Shown here in pieces: positions 48,572 through 53,212 of a stretch of 53,212 bases of DNA (position 1 is the first letter of the stretch; each line of letters opens with the position of its first letter). Made by a program: the position numbers and the translations under genes. The notes below the pieces were generated by a model. It searched no databases. It was not told where the DNA came from and worked only from the letters and a program-made list of their open reading frames with translations. Source of the stretch: Clostridia bacterium (GTDB lineage: Bacteria; Bacillota; Clostridia; Oscillospirales; CAG-272); assembly GCA_017612655.1 (NCBI GenBank), contig JAGAFM010000086.1:1-53212 (forward strand), in the 5' to 3' direction.

Positions 48572-50509
48572 TTGTCCGAAATCCATTCTCTTCTGGATTC
48601 CATTCAGGGCCCGGAAGACCTGAAACGGCTTTCCCTGGACCAGGTCCGGGAACTGGCGGACGAACTGCGCTCCTTCCTCGTTCAGACCGTGACGGAGAAG
48701 GGCGGTCATCTCGCTTCCAATCTGGGCGTAGTCGAACTAACTCTGGCGATGCACCGGGTCTTCGACTCCCCGAAGGATCACTTCATTTTCGACGTCGGAC
48801 ACCAGGCGTATGTCCACAAGATTCTGACGGGGCGAAAAGAGGCGTTCCGGGACAGCCTCCGGAAAAACGGAGGTATTTCCGGGTTTACCCGAAGGGTGGA
48901 AAGCGAACACGATCCGTTCGGCGCCGGACACGCTTCCACGTCCGTCTCCGCAGGTCTGGGAATGGCGACCGCGGACAAGAGAAAAGGAAACGACTCCTGG
49001 ACCGTCTGTGTTGTGGGCGACGGAGCCTTCACCGGCGGGATGATTCACGAAGCTCTGAACAACATTGATCCGGATCTGCACCTGATTGTCATTCTCAACG
49101 AAAATGAAATGTCGATTTCCCGCAACACGGGAATCTTTGCGAAACGACTCTCTTCCATCCGTTCCCGGGAGGGATATTACGCTTTCAAGGATACGACGGG
49201 AAAGGTCATCCAGCGGATCCCGCTGATCGGGAAGCCCCTGTTCCGCGCTCTTCACCGTCTGAAGACCGCGATCAAGGACGCCGTTTACGGCTCCAATTTT
49301 TTCGAAGACCTGGGGCTCTTCTATCTCGGGCCTGTGGACGGGAACGACCCCGAAAAAACAGAGACGATTCTGCGAATCGCCAAGGAACTTCGGAAGAGCG
49401 TCCTGGTTCACGTCAAAACCGTCAAAGGAAAAGGATGGAAACCGTCCGAGGAAGAACCGGACCGGTTCCATGCAGTCGCACCGGGCAGATACTCCCCCGA
49501 GGACGGCGCCCTGCTGAGCGGAAGCAGACTCGCAGGTTTTACAGAAACGTTCGGAGAGACTGTCTGCTCCGCAATGGAATCCGAGGAAGACCTGGTCGCC
49601 GTGACGGCGGCCATGACCGAAGGGACCGGCCTGTCCGAAGCCGCTTCCCGCTTCCCCGACCGAGTCTTCGATGTCGGAATAGCGGAAGAGCATGCGCTGA
49701 CCTTTGCCGCCGGTCTTTCCGCGGGAGGACTCAGTCCGGTTGTGGCGATTTATTCTTCTTTTCTACAGCGCGCATACGACAACCTGATTCACGATCTTTC
49801 CCTACAGGATCTTTCCGTTTTGCTCTGTATTGATCGGGCAGGGCTGAACGAAGGAGACGGGGTCACGCATCACGGAATTTTCGATGTTTCCATGCTGCTG
49901 CAGCTCCCCAACGCCACGGTCTTCGCCCCGATCTCCGAGTCGTCTCTTCGGAACCTGTTTCTCCGCTCCGTGCACGCACAGGGGATTACGGCAATCCGCT
50001 ATCCGAAAGGATGCGATGACCCTCGTCTGCTTTCCCGTTTTCCAGGCAGTGAATCCGGGGAGTGGCACCCGATCCGGACCGACTATCCGTCCGGGACCAG
50101 GCTGGATCTTCTGTTCGTCACCTACGGAAGAATCGCCGCTGAGACGATCGAAGCCGAAACGCTCCTGCAGTCTGAAGGCATTGCTTCCGGAACGGTTCTG
50201 TTGGAACAACTGACTCCGGTTATCACCCGTTCAGATGAAATTGCCGGGCAGATTCGGGACACAGGCGTGGGGGCGGTCCTTCTAGTTGAAGAAGGCATTC
50301 TTTCCGGAGGATTGGCCGCAGCCGTTCTGGAGGCACTTCTGAATCGAACCGCGCCAAACGTAAAGTGCGGCGTTTGCGCCGTTGAAAATCCGTTCGAACC
50401 ATCTGTCCCCGGAAAACGGATGGCGGAGGTCATGGGTCTTGACTCCTTCTCGCTGGCAAAGCGTGCACGTATCCTCCTGAAAGAGGATTCTCTCTCGGAA
50501 ACGAACTAA
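48572..50509 (+). CDS. dxs: 1-Deoxy-D-xylulose-5-phosphate synthase
   Basis: Dxs condenses pyruvate and glyceraldehyde-3-phosphate with thiamine diphosphate, the first step of the MEP isoprenoid pathway. I choose the TTG at 48572 (MSEIHSLLDSI) because the near-perfect site GGAGGTGATCCG ends just before it; the ATG at 48557 has no site. This gives 645 residues. The ThDP motif is GDGAFTGGMIHEALNNI...ILNENEMSIS, the catalytic histidine region is KGGHLASNLGVVEL, and the glutamate is in DVGIAEEHALTFAAG. The transketolase C-terminal domain is complete. No clear promoter is seen in the short gap after the alr terminator. Confidence 0.95.
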   Translation: MSEIHSLLDSIQGPEDLKRLSLDQVRELADELRSFLVQTVTEKGGHLASNLGVVELTLAMHRVFDSPKDHFIFDVGHQAYVHKILTGRKEAFRDSLRKNGGISGFTRRVESEHDPFGAGHASTSVSAGLGMATADKRKGNDSWTVCVVGDGAFTGGMIHEALNNIDPDLHLIVILNENEMSISRNTGIFAKRLSSIRSREGYYAFKDTTGKVIQRIPLIGKPLFRALHRLKTAIKDAVYGSNFFEDLGLFYLGPVDGNDPEKTETILRIAKELRKSVLVHVKTVKGKGWKPSEEEPDRFHAVAPGRYSPEDGALLSGSRLAGFTETFGETVCSAMESEEDLVAVTAAMTEGTGLSEAASRFPDRVFDVGIAEEHALTFAAGLSAGGLSPVVAIYSSFLQRAYDNLIHDLSLQDLSVLLCIDRAGLNEGDGVTHHGIFDVSMLLQLPNATVFAPISESSLRNLFLRSVHAQGITAIRYPKGCDDPRLLSRFPGSESGEWHPIRTDYPSGTRLDLLFVTYGRIAAETIEAETLLQSEGIASGTVLLEQLTPVITRSDEIAGQIRDTGVGAVLLVEEGILSGGLAAAVLEALLNRTAPNVKCGVCAVENPFEPSVPGKRMAEVMGLDSFSLAKRARILLKEDSLSETN

Positions 50510-50597
50510 ATTCTGAACCGTTCACGAGAAAAGCCCCTTTTTCCGAAAAACCGTTCGGAGAAGAACAGATTGAACTGCCGAATTCCCATCCCGACAC

Positions 50598-50626
50598 TTG
50601 ACATTACAGCCTGGATGTGTTATCTT
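50598..50626 (+). promoter_or_regulatory. SigA promoter of the zinc-ribbon membrane protein gene
   Basis: TTGACA (50598-50603), 17 bases, TATCTT (50621-50626). The leader to the ATG at 50730 is about 100 bases. Confidence 0.75.
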
Positions 50627-50729
50627 AGTTACCGGTAGAGTCAGGGCTCTATGTCCGAATCTCCGGGAAAAACGTCCCGAAGCGGACCGGAAGCCGAAAC
50701 AAATCTCCCGAAAGGAAGCGTGAGAGTAT

Positions 50730-51347
50730 ATGGCAACTTGCCCGAACTGCGGTTATGAAATCTCCGAAACCGCATCCTTCTGCACCAACTGCGGAGCCAG
50801 TATTGAACATCCTGCCCCTCAATCCACCCCGAAAGAACATACTTCCGAGACACCGGTTACACCAGCTCCCGCTCCTCAGCAGCCCACCCAGTCTCAGCCT
50901 CAGGCACAGGCACAGCAGCCAAAACCCCAGCATCCCGCTGCCATTCCGGCCGCGGAAGTCCCTTCCTCCAAGGAAACTGCCGTTGCTGGCGTCGGAGCGT
51001 TCTTCGGCCTGATGATCCTGTTCTCTCTCCCGATCATCGGATTTATCTGCTGCATCGTTTTCTGTTTTGTCCCTGAGAATAAAAACATCCGGCATTTTGC
51101 GATCGGTTATCTCCTGTATTCCCTGCTCTGCACTCTGATTACCATCCTTATCGTCGTCGGAATCGTCATGCTCCTGAAACCCCTCGTCGAGGAAACCATC
51201 CCGAAAATGATTGAGGAGTTCAAGGAACAGTTTCAGGATATGATCCCCGGCCTCGCCAATATTCAGGATCTTGGGGATCTCGGGAATCTCAGCGCCCAGG
51301 ATTGGCAGAAGATTCTGGAGGGCTTGGAGACAGCAGGCGTCAACTGA
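50730..51347 (+). CDS. Zinc-ribbon membrane protein
   Basis: 205 residues beginning with a zinc ribbon (CPNCGYEISETASFCTNCG, four cysteines in residues 4-22). A P/Q/A-rich low-complexity linker (about 25-80) follows. Then come two hydrophobic helices (about 88-112 and 126-150) and an amphipathic helical tail with repeated leucines. Such zinc-ribbon plus DUF4870-like membrane proteins are common in Clostridia and uncharacterised. The zinc ribbon would face the cytoplasm. AAGGAAG lies about 11 bases upstream. It ends next to the group II intron remnant. Confidence 0.8.
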   Translation: MATCPNCGYEISETASFCTNCGASIEHPAPQSTPKEHTSETPVTPAPAPQQPTQSQPQAQAQQPKPQHPAAIPAAEVPSSKETAVAGVGAFFGLMILFSLPIIGFICCIVFCFVPENKNIRHFAIGYLLYSLLCTLITILIVVGIVMLLKPLVEETIPKMIEEFKEQFQDMIPGLANIQDLGDLGNLSAQDWQKILEGLETAGVN

Positions 51348-51372
51348 GGGCGGCCCTCGTAAAACAGTTTTA

Positions 51373-51865
51373 ATCGGGCAGGAGGTCACCCATTAGTTGA
51401 GTGACCGACCTCCCACACCACCGTGCGTACCGTTCGGTACACGGCGGTTCAATCAACTTGCAAGGACTCGTATTTGGCGAGGATATCAAAATATCCTGCC
51501 TGTACGAGTCTTTTGTCCGTTATTGTGGTACTCAGGATTCCACTTCCGGCAACTGCCCAATATCCTTTTCTCGTGTTTCCGTACCTGTATGCCAGCCACG
51601 GTTCCATTTCAAGTTTAATCAGGTTTTGTACTCTGGTTTTCGGTTTCTTCCATTGTTTCCATATGTACATACGGATTCGTCTCCGGAGCCATCCGTTCCA
51701 CTCTGCTATCGTGTTCTTCATTCTTGCAATTCCGAAGTAAGCAAGCCAACCCGTCATGTATATCTGTTCTTTCTTCATGACTGCTCGGACATTTCTGCCC
51801 TGACTGCGGGAAGTCAGTTCTTTGAGTTTCTGACAGAATCCGTTCCACCCCTTCTGCTCAGATCG
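51373..51865 (-). mobile_element. 3' remnant of a group II intron
   Basis: On the minus strand the maturase tail is followed directly by a domain V-like hairpin (51409-51450, beginning GAACCGCCGTGTACCG with the pairing GCACGGTGGT). A domain VI-like hairpin GGTCACTC/GGGTGACC comes next (51383-51406), and the intron would end near 51373 (CCCGAT). The 5' half, with domains I-IV and most of the reverse transcriptase, is gone. The stop codon of the reading frame overlaps domain V, and no HNH domain is present, as in class C introns. The piece lies just behind the aminopeptidase terminator (51895-51922), in the same orientation, where class C introns typically insert. Confidence 0.8.
51449..51865 (-). 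pseudogene. Group II intron reverse transcriptase/maturase, C-terminal fragment
   Basis: The frame reads on from about LKELTSRSQGRNVRAV into a clear maturase tail: MTGWLAYFGIARMKN, EWNGWLRRRIRMYIWKQWKK, KTRVQNLIKL, WLAYRYGNTRKGYW, and a final YESLQVD. This is the thumb/domain X region of LtrA-type proteins. The palm, with the YADD catalytic box, and the fingers are missing, so it cannot be active. The first ATG in frame is at 51778, but it lies inside the conserved region and is not a real start. Confidence 0.85.
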
Positions 51866-51894
51866 GTCGTCTTCCCGGGAGGTTGTCGGATATG

Positions 51895-51922
51895 AAAAAA
51901 CGGAGCCCCGGAGGACTCCGTT
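51895..51922 (-). terminator. Intrinsic terminator of the M29 aminopeptidase gene
   Basis: On the minus strand AACGGAG (51922-51916) pairs with CTCCGTT (51905-51899), followed by TTTT (51898-51895). Confidence 0.85.
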
Positions 51923-51977
51923 TCTATGGGTTGAATCATTTGGTTAGCAGGGGATTGGGGTGGAAACCTCAGAAGCC

Positions 51978-53207
51978 TCAGAAAGCCCACGTCCCGTCCC
52001 GGAAGATCGGGACTTCCCGTCCGTCCTCCGTTGTCGCGGTGATGCTCAGGTCCGGGGTGCCGATCATGAAGTCTTCGTGAATCATGGAATCGTTAATCCC
52101 CATCTCCCTGCACTGCTCCAGCGTGTAGTTCTGGTAATTCCGGATTGTATCGGCAAATCCGTGACCCAGCGCGAGATGGCAGCAGGCGTTTTCGTCAAAG
52201 AGCGTATTGTAGAACAGGATTCCGGTCCGGTTGACCGGCGAATCGAACGGAACCAGCGCGCATTCGCCCAGATAGGCGCTGCCTTCGTCCATCCCGATCA
52301 GTTTGTCCAGCAGATCGCGGTTTCTCTCCGCATCCCACTCCACGGCGCGTCCTTCCCGGAAACGGATCCGGAAGCCTTCGATCAGCTGACCGTCGTAGGA
52401 AAGCGGCTTGGATGCCACCACGAGTCCCTCCGCTACGCCGCGCATCGGGGAAATGAAGCACTCCTCGGTCGGGATGTTGGGATTGAAATAGATGCCCTGA
52501 AGACTCGTGTCTCCCCCGCCCTTGAATTCCGCTTCAGGAATCATCCCGACGGTGAAATTGGTTCCGTTGGAAGCCTCATAGTGCAGGGAGCGGATCCCCA
52601 GCGAGTTGAGGTAGGCGCAGCGGGCGGCAAGGTTCCGGTTGTGCTCCTCCCAGGCGGCGACGGGGTCTCCGTCGACCCGCGCGGTTTCCAGAATCTTCCC
52701 CCAGAGGGTCTCCACGGCCTGACGCGCCGTCAGATCCGGAAACAGCTTTTTCGCCCATTTTACTCCGGGCACGGCCGCGATGCACCACTGATACCGGTTC
52801 TCCATCTGGTCCCGGTATCCCTTGATCACGCGGTAGGTTTTCTGTCTCGCTTTGGCGAGTTTTGCGGTATTAATTCCCTTCAGGCCGTCCGGATCTTCCG
52901 AAACCAGATAAATTCGGCAGGGCAGTTCCTTCACATAATGTTTCCAGCGCTCCTCCTCATAGTCCGAAAGTTCGGACAGCGTGCGCAGCGAGCGGTACCG
53001 GACGTGGGTTTTCTGCAGCGGCTGGTAGGACCAGTCCACCACGACCTTTTTCGCGCCGAGTTTGTAGCACTCCTCCGTCAGGGTCTGGACGAACTCCGGC
53101 TGATCCAGCTCCGCGTAAATGAAAACTTCCTGGCCCTTCTGGACGTTGACGCCGCATTTCGCGATCAGCCTCGCGTAGTCTCTCAGTACTGTCTTCTTCA
53201 CTGTCAT
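51978..53207 (-). CDS. M29-family metallo-aminopeptidase (AmpS/PepS-like)
   Basis: The 409-residue product has the length and motifs of M29 aminopeptidases, cytoplasmic enzymes that trim N-terminal residues from peptides using two metal ions. Candidate metal ligands are visible: the glutamate in NPNIPTEECFISP, the glutamate in YLGECALVP, the histidine in CCHLALGHGFA, and the histidine and aspartate in SMIHEDFMIGTPDLSI. The early motif VNVQKGQEVFIYAELDQPEFV is typical. The gene is complete, but the ATG is 6 bases from the right edge, so its promoter is not in the window. Confidence 0.92.
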   Translation of the reverse strand: MTVKKTVLRDYARLIAKCGVNVQKGQEVFIYAELDQPEFVQTLTEECYKLGAKKVVVDWSYQPLQKTHVRYRSLRTLSELSDYEEERWKHYVKELPCRIYLVSEDPDGLKGINTAKLAKARQKTYRVIKGYRDQMENRYQWCIAAVPGVKWAKKLFPDLTARQAVETLWGKILETARVDGDPVAAWEEHNRNLAARCAYLNSLGIRSLHYEASNGTNFTVGMIPEAEFKGGGDTSLQGIYFNPNIPTEECFISPMRGVAEGLVVASKPLSYDGQLIEGFRIRFREGRAVEWDAERNRDLLDKLIGMDEGSAYLGECALVPFDSPVNRTGILFYNTLFDENACCHLALGHGFADTIRNYQNYTLEQCREMGINDSMIHEDFMIGTPDLSITATTEDGREVPIFRDGTWAF

Positions 53208-53212
53208 TCTCC

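Noticed and set aside
51615..51848. Separate small minus-strand protein upstream of the maturase fragment
   Set aside because: It is an out-of-frame reading of the maturase remnant without a ribosome binding site.
1..53212. CRISPR array, prophage, integrase or toxin-antitoxin system
   Set aside because: No direct-repeat array, integrase, phage structural gene or recognisable toxin-antitoxin pair was found on either strand.

Overview
The window looks like a chromosomal segment from a Gram-positive (monoderm) member of the Firmicutes, most likely Clostridia of an Oscillospirales/Ruminococcaceae type. The support is two ECF vitamin transporters, an HPr with the regulatory serine, a sortase-type anchored protein, strong AGGAGG ribosome binding sites, many SigA promoters with 17-base spacers, and clostridial families (DUF5711-like, DUF3737 next to a MalY/PatB lyase). 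No plasmid or phage signature is seen. Nearly all the DNA is coding. The lineage call is an inference from protein resemblance, not from a search.

Layout. 1-8245 (minus strand) is one dense housekeeping operon read from a promoter at 8312-8340: a prephenate-dehydratase-like protein, ruvC, ruvA, ruvB, an rRNA-type methyltransferase, the general ECF energising module ecfA1-ecfA2-ecfT, truA and a partial membrane protein. 8448-15561 (plus) carries a FAD oxidoreductase, HPr, and then uvrC-rsmD-coaD-GNAT followed by guaB. 15592-24029 (minus) holds a large MacB-like ABC transporter, a GH16 lipoprotein, and a lipid/glycerol cassette (PlsC-like acyltransferase, monoacylglycerol-lipase-like hydrolase, glpK).

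24289-30525 (minus) is the most striking block. A SigA promoter is followed by a cobalamin riboswitch with a 10-bp P1 stem and an intrinsic terminator. Then come ecfT, a fused double ECF ATPase, an ECF S component, a sortase-type surface protein with a DUF4430-like domain, and a membrane protein joining an alpha/alpha toroid to a DUF4430 domain. These last two domains are the two halves of animal intrinsic factor/transcobalamin. Together they suggest a self-contained corrinoid capture and import system in a monoderm bacterium.

30631-40867 (plus) is an accessory carbohydrate-type cluster: four tandem DUF4838 paralogues without signal peptides, a TIM-barrel/Gfo-Idh-MocA fusion, and an acyl-ACP thioesterase. 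A structured RNA candidate follows at 40943-41088. 41105-44328 (minus) has a small unknown protein, GtrA, a PatB-type lyase and a DUF3737 beta-helix protein. 44521-51347 (plus) has a sialidase-like propeller protein, two small membrane proteins, alr, dxs and a zinc-ribbon membrane protein. 51373-51865 is the 3' remnant of a group II intron, lying just behind the terminator of a complete M29 aminopeptidase gene (51978-53207, minus).
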